The notes below the pieces were generated by a model. It made no database searches. It was not told where the DNA came from and saw nothing but the letters and a program-made list of their open reading frames with translations. The position numbers and the translations under genes were made by a program. 60,853 nucleotides of DNA from a virus, in the IMG/VR virus record IMGVR_UViG_3300034375_004361, positions 1 to 60,853 of that record; one strand, 5' to 3'. This document shows positions 16,501 to 24,631 of this stretch, piece after piece. The first letter of the stretch is position 1; each line of letters opens with the position of its first letter.

Positions 16501-17465
16501 TTTACGCCGCCCTTAAAAACACGACAGGCATTGACAATACTGCGATTGGAAGAAGCGCAGGATACGACAACACTACTGGTCAATACAACACCTCTGTGGG
16601 TGCTTACGCTGCAACGTATAACGTTACAGGTAGCTACAACGTTTCTATCGGTAGAGCTGCTAACCACAGGAACACTAGTGGAAACAACAACACCGTTGTT
16701 GGATTCTCTGCAGCCTATGGTGAGACCACATCTGATTTCTCAAACACCACAGCGATTGGACACAAAGCCCTTCACGAGCTTACCACGGGTGACGACAACA
16801 CAGCTGTTGGTCATGAGGCTGGTAAGAATCTAACTACGGGCCACAGCAACACGCTAATCGGTAAGGATGCTGGTGAGACTCTAACCACCACAAACAACAA
16901 TGTCTTAATCGGAGATTCTGCTGGTCAGCTCTCTTCAGGTGATGCGAACCACTTCATCGGTTCTAGCGCTGGTATCTACAGCACTACAGGTAACAACAAC
17001 GTAGGTATTGGTTGGTCTGCTTTGAGGGGTAAACAAGACGTGTCTACATACGCGAATAACAACGCGATTGGATACAGGGCTTTGTACCAGCTTGAGACGG
17101 GTAACTTGAACCAAGCCTTTGGTCGTGATGCAGGATATGCCTTGAAGACTGGTGGCAACAACGTATTCTTCGGTCACGAGGCAGGGTACTCTGTGACGGG
17201 TAGCGGCAACGTAATGCTCGGTTACAGAGCGGGTAAGAATGAGACTGGTAGCAATAAGTTGTATATTGCGAACAGCGACACTGCTACCCCACTTATCTAT
17301 GGAGACTTCTCTGCAGCCAAGGTGGGTATCGGAGTTAACAGTCCTGCAGCTACACTCGATGTCGACGGAACAATCAAACTCAAGAGGGATTCAAGCACGC
17401 CTACGGCAGTTGCGGGTGCCCTTTACGCAGACGACTCAGACAACCTTTATTTTGGAATTGCTTAA
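13512..17465 (+). CDS. Long tail fibre with beta-roll repeats (1317 aa)
   Basis: Residues 1-100 are an anchor with Val/Thr/Ser repeats and a Gly-rich hinge (FGGGGGAAGG). Six copies of a VGIGTTSP-x-KLDVxG motif occur (near residues 157, 263, 346, 443, 533 and 1271). Residues ~560-1250 carry about 25 imperfect ~20-30-residue units of the type NNTAVGYEAG..TTGSN, like the YadA/Hep_Hag left-handed beta-roll of trimeric adhesins. The fibre probably trimerises and binds the host surface. No S74-type protease domain is visible at the end. Confidence 0.85.
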   Translation: MNVSISVNKDNTVSVNPTTAVNTVSVSTKSQSVTVAEGSQLTASVSAKGATPLSVVQPSTVTAIKAVQPKNNITVSGLIFGGGGGAAGGRDLNEDGSITQVIEDTSPQLGNNLDVNGFTITSASGLPVVIDPNGNGDVLFRSNSTDFVAFKGANQRVGIGTTTPDTKFQVEYNGGHTSGTVGVANAAIDLYNPLEQDIDEKGSIITFSDNYEDQNGFHRTTRAAIKGGTDVAGNTANGFLAFYTDSTNANSAEERMRIDKDGKVGIGTTSPFRELDVTGRVRAMAEWGSVGAQFRAEDPNTNVVMEMGVSSTTSYFKRNQTDGQFRFRNSANYDLLAIDMGTKRVGIKTTAPERAFHVYDNVMRYGTGNSPRVLFETDGDTKVIQFKRTSGAWGGLEASGINIGSFVSDVYPTYGKILVGDYNFRVDGTNGTHLFITEDTGNVGIGTTSPSTKLHVDGAFKQEGDTYNLTINHGHNIVGSNHLFLLGQSSYLHFRSSTNSIYHDAAQGHVFRNSDGTTEYARLMTSGGTAGNFGIGTNSPSRKLDVSGAFKLLDSNNSVLITGGTETTATNVVAVGLRTLEYSGNRGVGLGVDAGRYTTGLNNTLIGHGAGYGTSESTFGGTVAVGTYSLLDLTTGSGNTAVGYSAGKEISTGSYNTALGQYSLETATGSYNTGLGYQAGHGAQSYSVSVGHQANHHHAGNNNVAVGYEALTGVDGNATAANTVAVGYRALAVLEGADGNSAFGHGAQEANTTGQSNTAVGTNALGDLTTAANNVAVGRQALGSANTANNVGIGFHALKSVTSGNNIGIGFRVGEGATSNNTLVGHQAARYNVGGNNTIIGYEAGYGTDGGSTYTNTTAVGAYALNDLTTGLANTAFGYQALSKNTTGNYSTSIGYGANRDTTGNSNTALGIFAGMDAGGATVSVGSNANQYNAGNNTVAVGYAAAKGVEDVTSTSGVTAVGYGALRSVTTVSNATAVGYEAGRDNTTGNNLSAFGVYAALKNTTGIDNTAIGRSAGYDNTTGQYNTSVGAYAATYNVTGSYNVSIGRAANHRNTSGNNNTVVGFSAAYGETTSDFSNTTAIGHKALHELTTGDDNTAVGHEAGKNLTTGHSNTLIGKDAGETLTTTNNNVLIGDSAGQLSSGDANHFIGSSAGIYSTTGNNNVGIGWSALRGKQDVSTYANNNAIGYRALYQLETGNLNQAFGRDAGYALKTGGNNVFFGHEAGYSVTGSGNVMLGYRAGKNETGSNKLYIANSDTATPLIYGDFSAAKVGIGVNSPAATLDVDGTIKLKRDSSTPTAVAGALYADDSDNLYFGIA

Positions 17466-17469
17466 TCAT

Positions 17470-17477
17470 TATATTTG
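17470..17477 (+). promoter_or_regulatory. TATATTTG -7 box before the repeat fibre
   Basis: TATATTTG 21 nt before ATG 17499, with TTTG at 17451-17454 as a possible -33 box at a short spacing. Confidence 0.6.
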
Positions 17478-17498
17478 TAACGACTAAACAACGGATTC

Positions 17499-19049
17499 AT
17501 GTCAGCTAGTTGGAAAAAAATTGCTCTTGAAGAGCAGCTTGGTATTGTAAACGACGGTTCGGGGACGGTGACGTTGGGCACGAGTGTTACCGCAGGAGCG
17601 CTTCAGACACTTATTGGAGTTGACGCTTCTGGCACCGACAACTCTACCGACGTCACGTTAGCGAGTGTAGGTTCCAACTACCTTAGCATTAGCGGTCAAG
17701 AAATCACAGCGGGCACCGTCCCCTTGGCCCTCGGGGGTACTGGCGCAACTAATGCTAGTACCGCACGCTCAAACCTTGGTGTAGACGCTGCGGGTACTGA
17801 TAATTCAACTGACGTAACTCTTGCCTCTGTAGGTTCTAACTACCTGTCTATTTCAGGTCAAGAAATCACAGCGGGAACGGTTCCTGTTGCTCTCGGCGGT
17901 ACGGGAGCAACTAACGCGAGTACCGCACGCTCAAACCTTGGTGTCGATGCAGCAGGCACTGATAACTCGACTGACGTCACGCTTGCTAGTGTTGGCTCTA
18001 ACTACCTGTCTATTTCAGGACAGGAGATTACAGCAGGTACTGTGCCTGTTGCGCTTGGCGGTACGGGAGCTACTAATGCCAGCACTGCTCGTTCAAACCT
18101 TGGTGTTGATGCAGCAGGCACAGACAATTCAACAGACGTCACCCTCGCGAGTGTAGGTTCCAACTACCTATCTATTTCAGGTCAAGAAATCACAGCAGGT
18201 ACCGTGCCAGTTGCCTTGGGTGGAACTGGCGCAACTAATGCTAGTACTGCTCGTAGCAACTTGGGAGTTGATGCAGCAGGCACTGATAACTCTACAGATG
18301 TCACTCTGACTGGTACCTATGATTACCTGACTATTTCTGGTCAGGCAATTACTCTCGGTCAGATTACCAACGACGACCTTGCAAATAATAAGGTCACTGT
18401 TGGTTCTACAGATATCAACCTTGGCGCTTCTGCAACTTCGATTGCTGGTATGGTGGCTATGTCTGCTGTTGATATCGCCGCTGGAACAGACGACGGTACT
18501 GGTGGTGATTTGACATTCAAGGGTGGTATCAGTACGGGTACTGGTCTTGGTGGTAGCATCAAGTTCCAGGTCTCTGATGCTCCACAGAACACAAGTGCGA
18601 ACACGCAAAACACTCTTGCGGATGCCATGACCATCGCGTCAGGTTCTACAACTGGCGCGGACTCTACCGTTACAGTTCACGGTGACCTTGTTGTGACTGG
18701 TAACACATCAAGCATTGAAGTTCAGACTCTTCAAGTTGAGGACGCTACAATTCTGCTTTCAGAAGGTGCGACCAACGCAGCTGGTGCTGATGGTTCTGGT
18801 CTGATTGTTTCCAGCACGTCCACCCCTGCCAACCGCGCAGACTTCATCTGGAAGAATACCAACCTCGGTGTTGCTGGATGGCAGTTCAAAGACGACGGGT
18901 CCCCAACAGCCGCAGGAAGCGCACCTATGGGTGTTGCAGCCTTGACTAAGGGCACCGCCAACCCATCCTCCAACCTAATGCCGACTGGAGCTTTGTGGTA
19001 CAACACTGGTGGTACTGGTACAAAGGGACTGTATATTTACGTCGACTAA
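17499..19049 (+). CDS. Tail fibre with 54-residue tandem repeats (516 aa)
   Basis: N-terminus MSASWKKIALEE shares SWKKI with the fibre at 19454, probably a common attachment peptide. Residues 40-255 are four tandem 54-aa repeats (start GVDAAGTDNSTDV, end ASTARSNL), plus a fifth partial copy. Copies 2-4 are identical in protein. The C-terminal ~230 residues form a separate domain with QVEDATILLSEGA and a final GALWYNTGGTGTKGLYIYVD, as in many phage fibre tips. It is likely a trimeric fibre. Confidence 0.8.
   Translation: MSASWKKIALEEQLGIVNDGSGTVTLGTSVTAGALQTLIGVDASGTDNSTDVTLASVGSNYLSISGQEITAGTVPLALGGTGATNASTARSNLGVDAAGTDNSTDVTLASVGSNYLSISGQEITAGTVPVALGGTGATNASTARSNLGVDAAGTDNSTDVTLASVGSNYLSISGQEITAGTVPVALGGTGATNASTARSNLGVDAAGTDNSTDVTLASVGSNYLSISGQEITAGTVPVALGGTGATNASTARSNLGVDAAGTDNSTDVTLTGTYDYLTISGQAITLGQITNDDLANNKVTVGSTDINLGASATSIAGMVAMSAVDIAAGTDDGTGGDLTFKGGISTGTGLGGSIKFQVSDAPQNTSANTQNTLADAMTIASGSTTGADSTVTVHGDLVVTGNTSSIEVQTLQVEDATILLSEGATNAAGADGSGLIVSSTSTPANRADFIWKNTNLGVAGWQFKDDGSPTAAGSAPMGVAALTKGTANPSSNLMPTGALWYNTGGTGTKGLYIYVD
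17616..18263 (+). repeat. Four tandem 162-bp coding repeats
   Basis: Units at 17616-17777, 17778-17939, 17940-18101 and 18102-18263, with a partial fifth unit to about 18308. The protein is the same (two substitutions in copy 1), but codons differ at many synonymous positions, including Ser codon-family switches (AGT versus TCT). Confidence 0.92.
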
Positions 19050-19059
19050 TAATTAAGTA

Positions 19060-19248
19060 ATGGCTGTAATTAAAAAATCCCCTGTGATGCAAGCATCTCA
19101 ACCCCAATCTCAAGACGTACCTGAACTTACAGAGCAGGAAGTTAGGTTCATGCTCCAGCACTTTAGCTCATGCACCTTTGAAGGTCGTGACGTGCTTCTG
19201 CTTGCCTCTGTAGTTGCAAAGCTGCAAGGCATGCTCCAGGAAGGGTAA
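19060..19248 (+). CDS. Small hypothetical protein (62 aa)
   Basis: A 62-aa protein with a short N-terminal tail and a helical rest (LTEQEVRFMLQHFSSCTFEG, then VVAKLQGMLQEG). It lies between two fibre genes. Possibly a small fibre accessory protein; no family recognised. Confidence 0.68.
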   Translation: MAVIKKSPVMQASQPQSQDVPELTEQEVRFMLQHFSSCTFEGRDVLLLASVVAKLQGMLQEG

Positions 19249-19265
19249 TCCCAAAACACAATACA

Positions 19266-19433
19266 ATGAAGTTTGAAATTAACGAAGTGTTCTTTTTGAA
19301 GAACGCTGCTGAGGCGACCAATATCAAAGCCTCTGATGCCCACACGGTATCTGCTCTCCTTACTAAGCTCGACAAAGAATTTATGAGACTCCAGAAGTTG
19401 GAAGAAAAGAAGCAGCAACAGCAGGTGGCATAA
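19266..19433 (+). CDS. Small hypothetical protein (55 aa)
   Basis: A 55-aa frame (MKFEINEVFFLKNAAEA...) that looks like two helices, ending in a Lys/Gln-rich tail (LEEKKQQQQVA). ACACAATACAATG precedes the start. Like its 62-aa neighbour, it may be a fibre accessory factor. No family recognised. Confidence 0.62.
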   Translation: MKFEINEVFFLKNAAEATNIKASDAHTVSALLTKLDKEFMRLQKLEEKKQQQQVA

Positions 19434-19453
19434 CGTCCTTATCTTAGTAGCCA

Positions 19454-20476
19454 ATGCCTAGTTGGAAAAAGATACTTATTGCTGGTGATATTTCGGACAC
19501 CCATATTGGTAGTGCCAACAAAACGATAACTACGTCAGCACGTACTCTGACGTTAGGTGATTTATCTTCAGGGGTTGGCATCTTTGCTATCCAAGATAGT
19601 TCAGGCAACCAAATCCTGACGGTATCGCATGTATCAGACGAAAACTCTATCACCATTGCTGGAGATGTGTCAATAAAAGATGACGGTGCTGGCGGTGACA
19701 ATTCGACCCTGAAGATTTACAATGGTGCAAGCAACTTTATCGGTTTCAAGTCACCCAGCCTTACTGGGGCTACAACGTTCACATTGCCTGACTCTGACGG
19801 TAACGCTAACCAAGTCCTAAAGACCGATGGTAGCGGCAACCTTTCTTGGGTCGACCAGTCTGGAGGAAGCGTTGACGGTAGTGGTTCTAGCGGTAAAGTA
19901 GCTCTCTGGCAAGATTCCAATACGCTTACGTTTGATACAGGAATCACTTACGATGGTTCCGCTGATAGCGTAACTGTAGGTGGTTTAACTGCAACTTCTG
20001 GTGGAAGTGGAAACGGTGGTGTTAGTGGAGTCTTTGGAGGTTTCGGCCACATCCAGGTGGCTGCAACTATGAGTCCCAACGGCACAACCGATGGAGCTTT
20101 TGGTATAGGAACAAGAATGTTCGAGAAGCTTGCTGTAACCGCAGGTATAGAGGCAGGACACGTGTACTACTACAGAGATGGGTGGGCTCTTGCAGACAAA
20201 GACAACACTGAATCAATCAATCTTTTAGCTGTTTCCACTGATGCCGAGAACTCTGGAGCAGAGATGATATGTGAAGGCTTTGTAAGGATGGATTCTGGTA
20301 ACGGATTCACTGGTCAACCAGCAGGTACGCCAGTATACATCGGCGACAGTGGAGATGTTACGGCTTCAGCCCCTACGGGTTCAGGTGACATTGCTCGTGT
20401 TGTTGGCTACGTCATCAGCGCCTCTTCCAAGTTTATCTACTTCAAGCCAGACAACACCTGGGTTACTGTTGAGTAA
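19454..20476 (+). CDS. Tail fibre-like protein (340 aa)
   Basis: Starts MPSWKKILIAGDIS, sharing SWKKI with the fibre at 17499. Residues ~30-160 are beta-repeat shaft sequence (LKTDGSGNLSWVDQSGG is typical of fibre shafts), a Gly/Ser-rich hinge near residue 180, then a C-terminal domain with GIEAGHVYYYRDG and AGTPVYIGDSGDV. Probably another adsorption protein. The stop shares TAATG with the next start. Confidence 0.75.
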   Translation: MPSWKKILIAGDISDTHIGSANKTITTSARTLTLGDLSSGVGIFAIQDSSGNQILTVSHVSDENSITIAGDVSIKDDGAGGDNSTLKIYNGASNFIGFKSPSLTGATTFTLPDSDGNANQVLKTDGSGNLSWVDQSGGSVDGSGSSGKVALWQDSNTLTFDTGITYDGSADSVTVGGLTATSGGSGNGGVSGVFGGFGHIQVAATMSPNGTTDGAFGIGTRMFEKLAVTAGIEAGHVYYYRDGWALADKDNTESINLLAVSTDAENSGAEMICEGFVRMDSGNGFTGQPAGTPVYIGDSGDVTASAPTGSGDIARVVGYVISASSKFIYFKPDNTWVTVE

Positions 20477-21438
20477 TGCCTAACATTTCCAACGTCCTTG
20501 GTGTATCTGCCGCCGACATCAACAAGGTCATCAATGTTGCTGAGGCAGATATTGACCAAGTCATTGGTTACGACCTAGTTACGTTTGAGAACACCAAGTC
20601 GTTGTTCACCGACGGGGTCAATGATTTCGTTACGATTACACTGTCGTCTGATATCATCCCTCACAACTCAGGTTCTATTTCTTCTTGGGTTAAGGTTGAC
20701 TCATCCAACACATCGACTAAGTTCTTCTACAGCATCTATGATGACTCTGCCACAAGCCGTGGTAGAATCGAACTGCAGTACTTCAACACCAGCGGCAGCA
20801 ACGTGTTTGCTCTCAACGGGGCGTTTAGGGATGAGATAGCAAGCAATAGTTTTGCTGTGAGGATGTGTAACGCTAAAACACATCCAGACCACCATGGAGA
20901 GCCATGGAACAGGATTGCAAGCACCTATGGCCCCTTTAACCACGCGACAGACACCATCTACAACGCGAATGCGATGAAGGGGAACTGGCATCATGTAGTC
21001 TGGACCTGGAATAAGGACGCCACCTACACCTATGATGGCACAACCTATAATGGTAGGATGAGGCTTTACTTCGACGGTGTTAAAGTGAACGAGGGCGTTT
21101 CTTCTTTTGCGTCACACAACGGAACTGGTACAGCACAGGGCTTGGCTGGCATTAGTCTCGGAACGACTTTTGACAAGATTAGAATCGGAGCTAGATTCAA
21201 TGAGAACAACGATATTGATTGTCTCACTGATGAGCTTGCAATCTTTGACGGAGAGTTGACCGACGCTCAGGCGGCAGCGCTTTACAACAACGGTGTCCCA
21301 GGAGACGTGTCTTCACAGGTGAGCAATACTCTTGTTGGTTGGTGGAGATTCGAGGGTAACCTAAACGACAGCTCGACAAATGGCAACAATGGTGTCGCTT
21401 CCAACGGGGCTACCTTTAGTACAGATGTGCCGTCATGA
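20476..21438 (+). CDS. LamG/concanavalin A-like carbohydrate-binding virion protein (320 aa)
   Basis: Residues ~1-40 form an attachment region. Residues ~45-310 form a LamG/ConA-like jelly-roll: KSLFTDGVNDFVTI opens it, GSISSWVKVD and GNWHHVVWTWNKD are characteristic strands, MRLYFDGVKVNEG and IRIGARFNENNDID follow, and DELAIFDGELTDAQAAALYN with LVGWWRFEGN closes it. These domains bind sugars, so the protein is a good candidate for recognising capsule or surface glycans. The last bases overlap the next gene as ATGA. Confidence 0.85.
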   Translation: MPNISNVLGVSAADINKVINVAEADIDQVIGYDLVTFENTKSLFTDGVNDFVTITLSSDIIPHNSGSISSWVKVDSSNTSTKFFYSIYDDSATSRGRIELQYFNTSGSNVFALNGAFRDEIASNSFAVRMCNAKTHPDHHGEPWNRIASTYGPFNHATDTIYNANAMKGNWHHVVWTWNKDATYTYDGTTYNGRMRLYFDGVKVNEGVSSFASHNGTGTAQGLAGISLGTTFDKIRIGARFNENNDIDCLTDELAIFDGELTDAQAAALYNNGVPGDVSSQVSNTLVGWWRFEGNLNDSSTNGNNGVASNGATFSTDVPS

Positions 21439-21665
21439 GTTACTATGTAATTATAGATTCTTCTGAAATAGATTCAATGGACTTCTCTAAGTTGCTCGAC
21501 GATGAGGCAACTGTAAGAAGGAACCTCGCTGGAACTAAGGCAGTTGTAGAGTACGAGGGGAGAAAGCCAGGCTTTTTGTACGGTAAGGACAGGTACACGA
21601 AGTCTCAGATTCAAGTCATCATGAACGACTACGACGAGGGCTGGAATCTCCAAGACGAAGAATAA
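21435..21665 (+). CDS. Hypothetical protein (76 aa)
   Basis: A 76-aa acidic alpha/beta protein (MSYYVIIDSSEIDSMDFSKL...). It overlaps the ConA-like gene by ATGA. It may be a chaperone or cap of the fibre module; no evidence beyond position. Confidence 0.72.
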   Translation: MSYYVIIDSSEIDSMDFSKLLDDEATVRRNLAGTKAVVEYEGRKPGFLYGKDRYTKSQIQVIMNDYDEGWNLQDEE

Positions 21666-21666
21666 C

Positions 21667-21674
21667 TATATTTG
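21667..21674 (+). promoter_or_regulatory. TATATTTG -7 box, leaderless arrangement, start of head module
   Basis: TATATTTG, then TTGC, then ATG 21679: four-base spacing as at 2610 and 3736. It marks the border between the fibre and capsid modules. Confidence 0.6.
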
Positions 21675-21678
21675 TTGC

Positions 21679-21972
21679 ATGTCCAACACGCGGATTAAGA
21701 ACCTTTTGAAGAAGCATGGCTTGTCAGGTGTTAACAAACCTAAAGCCACGCCGAAGCACCCAAAGAAGTCACACATGGTGTTGGCTAAGGTGGGTGACAA
21801 GGTTCGTCTTATCCGATTTGGAGAGAAAGGCGCAAAGACAGCAGGCAAGCCTAAGGCAGGTGAGTCTTCAAAGATGAAGGCCAAGCGTAAGTCGTTCAAG
21901 GCACGTCATGCCAAGAACATTGCCAAGGGTAAGATGTCTGCTGCATATTGGGCAAATAAAGTAAAGTGGTAA
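21679..21972 (+). CDS. Basic DUF6321-like protein (97 aa)
   Basis: A highly basic 97-aa protein. The C-terminal block KSFKARHAKNIAKGKMSAAY followed by WANKVKW, preceded by VRLIRFGEKGAK, matches a short basic protein common in marine phages and cyanophages (DUF6321, recalled from memory). It sits just before the scaffold and capsid genes and is presumably packed in the virion, perhaps with DNA. Confidence 0.78.
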   Translation: MSNTRIKNLLKKHGLSGVNKPKATPKHPKKSHMVLAKVGDKVRLIRFGEKGAKTAGKPKAGESSKMKAKRKSFKARHAKNIAKGKMSAAYWANKVKW

Positions 21973-21982
21973 AATATATTTC

Positions 21983-23107
21983 ATGAAAGACCTAGCTACA
22001 GCACTGGGTGATGCGGGTTTGACTTTGTCAGATACGCCCCCAACACAAGAAACACCTCAACAAGATGTACAGACTGACGCGCCTGTTGAACAAGCTGCTC
22101 CTGTCATTGAGGAACCAGTTTCTCAACCTGAAAATCAACCTGTTCAAGAGCCTCAGCTGGTGGATGAACCGCCAGTCACTGAAGCTCCGCAGCAAGTTGA
22201 GCAAGCTCCGCAGGAGCAAGTAACCACGGAAGACTTCTCCGAGAAAGACCTCGACGCAGAAGTTCTCAGATACATGAGCGAAAGGCTCGGGTCTGAGTTC
22301 GACAGCTTCGATTCTATCAAGGAGAGATTCAATACAGCTCCCGTCGAAATCGACGAGCGGGTGGCTGCCATTAACAAATTCGTCCGAGACACAGGGCGGA
22401 GTCCAGAAGACTGGTACCGTTACCAGCGGTTGAACACATCCGAAATGGATGACATGACAGCTGTTCGGAACCACATGCAGATGGAGCATTCAAACCTCAA
22501 CAATGAGGAGATTGACATGCTGCTCGGAAGCAAGTACAAGCTGGACTCTGACTTGAACTCAGAGGGAGATGTTAAGATGGCGCAGCTCCAGCTCAAGATG
22601 GATGCGGAAGCGGCAAGGAATGCTATCGAGGGTGTCCGTAAATCTTACGAGGCTCCTGAGGTTCAGCAATCCGAACCAGAATCCTTCATCAATGACGAAT
22701 GGATTTCTACGATGAGAGGTGAGGTTGAAGACCTTGACGGGTTAGTGTTCGGTTTGCCCAACGGCAATCAGTTCACCTACGGTTTGAACAAGGACTACAA
22801 ATCAAAGCTCATCGACAAGAACGCAAAGCTCGACCAATACTTTGATGACTACATCAGCGAACAAGGCAACTGGGACTTCGATAAGCTCAGTTCTCACAGG
22901 GCGTTGATTGACAACATCGACGAGATTGTTGCTTCTGTCTACAGGCAAGGTATCAGTGATGGACAACGAAAGGTTGTTACCGACGCTGGAAACGTTTCTA
23001 CGAATACCAACCCACAGCAGAACATTCAACAGTCGCAAGCATCTAAGCTGGAAGAGCAGCTGAGAAATGCATTAGGTCAAGGAGGAGGGATGACTTTCAA
23101 ACTCTAA
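21983..23107 (+). CDS. Capsid scaffolding-like protein (374 aa)
   Basis: Directly precedes the major capsid gene. Residues ~15-85 are Pro/Glu/Gln/Val-rich and disordered; the rest is acidic and helix-rich with coiled-coil character, ending SKLEEQLRNALGQGGGMTFKL. Acidic, helical, low-complexity proteins at this position normally act as internal scaffolds that guide capsid assembly and are then removed. No prohead protease was recognised nearby, so removal may not require cleavage. The start follows TATATTTC directly. Confidence 0.72.
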   Translation: MKDLATALGDAGLTLSDTPPTQETPQQDVQTDAPVEQAAPVIEEPVSQPENQPVQEPQLVDEPPVTEAPQQVEQAPQEQVTTEDFSEKDLDAEVLRYMSERLGSEFDSFDSIKERFNTAPVEIDERVAAINKFVRDTGRSPEDWYRYQRLNTSEMDDMTAVRNHMQMEHSNLNNEEIDMLLGSKYKLDSDLNSEGDVKMAQLQLKMDAEAARNAIEGVRKSYEAPEVQQSEPESFINDEWISTMRGEVEDLDGLVFGLPNGNQFTYGLNKDYKSKLIDKNAKLDQYFDDYISEQGNWDFDKLSSHRALIDNIDEIVASVYRQGISDGQRKVVTDAGNVSTNTNPQQNIQQSQASKLEEQLRNALGQGGGMTFKL

Positions 23108-23125
23108 CGCCTAAAAAAACTAATC

Positions 23126-24562
23126 ATGGCTATTACCGTAACTAACAACGGTGGAAACCCTGGACCAAAGGGTATCAACAACTCGGTCTTTAACAGACTC
23201 GACCCCGCGAAGTACACTTCTTTGCACGATTTTATTGACGAAGTCAACGCACCTGACATCCGTGCTCAGCTCGTGAAGACTTTCGGTGACCAGGGTATCA
23301 CTGGTTTCCTGAAGTTGACTGGTGCTGTGAACAGCGCAGGTACTGCTGACGAAGTCACTTACTGGGAAGAAGCTCGCTTGCACCAAAGACAAACAGGTCT
23401 CGCTAAAGGCGCTGTGACCGCTGCGGACAAGTCATTCATCATTGACGGCATCCACGCTCAAGGCGGTTCTGGATACGACGCCGACGGTGAAGACGCAACT
23501 GTCAAGCCTCTCGTGGCTCGCAAGGGTGACATCCTCTTGGTGGGTGGTGTCGACAGATTCATCGTCAGCGACGTGTCTGTCACCACCGCAACTGGAGCGA
23601 CTGAGATTACACTGAAGTCATTGCTCGATGGTGGTATCACCACAGGCATCTCTGACAACGGCGCCTGCGACTTCCCAATCGTGGGTAACATGTTCGAGCA
23701 AGGCACCGACCAGCCCGACCGTTACTTGGAGTCTAACGTGGTTAAGAGAACCAACCCATACGCCATCGTGAAGGAAGTCTTCAAGGTGACTGGTTCTCAA
23801 GCTACCAACATCGGCTACGTCGACCTCGGTGGTGGTGACTACAGATGGTACCTCAAGGGTGAGGGTGACACTCGTCAACGCTTCATGGACAAGCGTGAGA
23901 TGACTCTCTTGCTCGGCGAGAAAGCCACTAGCACTGACTCTGGATTGCCTTCTATCGACGGCACTGAGGGTTACTTCGCTGCATTGGAAGACAGAGGTAT
24001 GGTTACCAGCAACATCATCGGTAACACTACCAGTGACTTTGGCGACATCGACGCCCTCATCACACAGATGGACAAGCAAGGTTCTCCTTCTGAGTACGCT
24101 ATCTACGCAAACACCGCGCAGATGTTGGCCTTGGATAACATGCTCGCTAATGGTGGTACCGCAGCCTCAACCTCTGGTTTGGCTGCTAACTACGGTGCAT
24201 TCAACAACGACAAGGACATGGCTCTGAACTTGGGCTTCCAATCCTTCGCACGTGGCGGATACACCTTCCACAAGCACAGCTGGAAGCTCTTGAACGACCC
24301 AACCTTGTTGGCTGGCTCTGCATTCAAGGGTGTCTGCATTCCTTTGGCTAACGTTACTGACCCTCAGACTGGTGCTAAGGCTCCAGCTTTGGAGATGAAC
24401 TACAAGGCCTCTGGCGGATACAGCAGAGAGATGGAGCACTGGGTAACTGGTGGTGGTGTCCTCGGATTCAACAACAACGGAAAGGACGTTGCTGAGTTCA
24501 ACTACCGCTCTGAGTGCAACTTGATTACTCGCGCTGCTAACCAGCACGTGTTGATTAAGTAA
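23126..24562 (+). CDS. Major capsid protein (478 aa)
   Basis: Length, position after a scaffold, and high-expression signs (strong codon bias, its own terminator just downstream) mark this as the major head protein. Visible parts: N-arm MAITVTNNGGNPGPKG, a helix with FIDEVNAPDIRAQLVKTFGD, an E-loop-like region near WEEARLHQRQTGLAKGAV, and a P-domain with the helix REMTLLLGEKA. The C-terminus reads RSECNLITRAANQHVLIK. An HK97-like fold is assumed; the size fits crAss-like capsid proteins. Confidence 0.82.
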   Translation: MAITVTNNGGNPGPKGINNSVFNRLDPAKYTSLHDFIDEVNAPDIRAQLVKTFGDQGITGFLKLTGAVNSAGTADEVTYWEEARLHQRQTGLAKGAVTAADKSFIIDGIHAQGGSGYDADGEDATVKPLVARKGDILLVGGVDRFIVSDVSVTTATGATEITLKSLLDGGITTGISDNGACDFPIVGNMFEQGTDQPDRYLESNVVKRTNPYAIVKEVFKVTGSQATNIGYVDLGGGDYRWYLKGEGDTRQRFMDKREMTLLLGEKATSTDSGLPSIDGTEGYFAALEDRGMVTSNIIGNTTSDFGDIDALITQMDKQGSPSEYAIYANTAQMLALDNMLANGGTAASTSGLAANYGAFNNDKDMALNLGFQSFARGGYTFHKHSWKLLNDPTLLAGSAFKGVCIPLANVTDPQTGAKAPALEMNYKASGGYSREMEHWVTGGGVLGFNNNGKDVAEFNYRSECNLITRAANQHVLIK

Positions 24563-24576
24563 TCTGATTGGTAATT

Positions 24577-24604
24577 GGAGGGGGGAATCGGCCTCCCTCC
24601 TTTT
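24577..24604 (+). terminator. Rho-independent terminator after the capsid gene
   Basis: GGAGGGGGG (24577-24585) pairs with CCTCCCTCC (24592-24600) over nine pairs, one of them G-U, with a 6-nt loop, followed by TTTT. It would end or reduce read-through from the highly expressed capsid gene. Confidence 0.82.
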
Positions 24605-24631
24605 ACTTCCCACATCATAAAATTCATTATC

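Noticed and set aside
17616-18263. CRISPR-like array
   Set aside because: The 162-bp units are contiguous, in frame and translated as identical fibre repeats, with no spacers.
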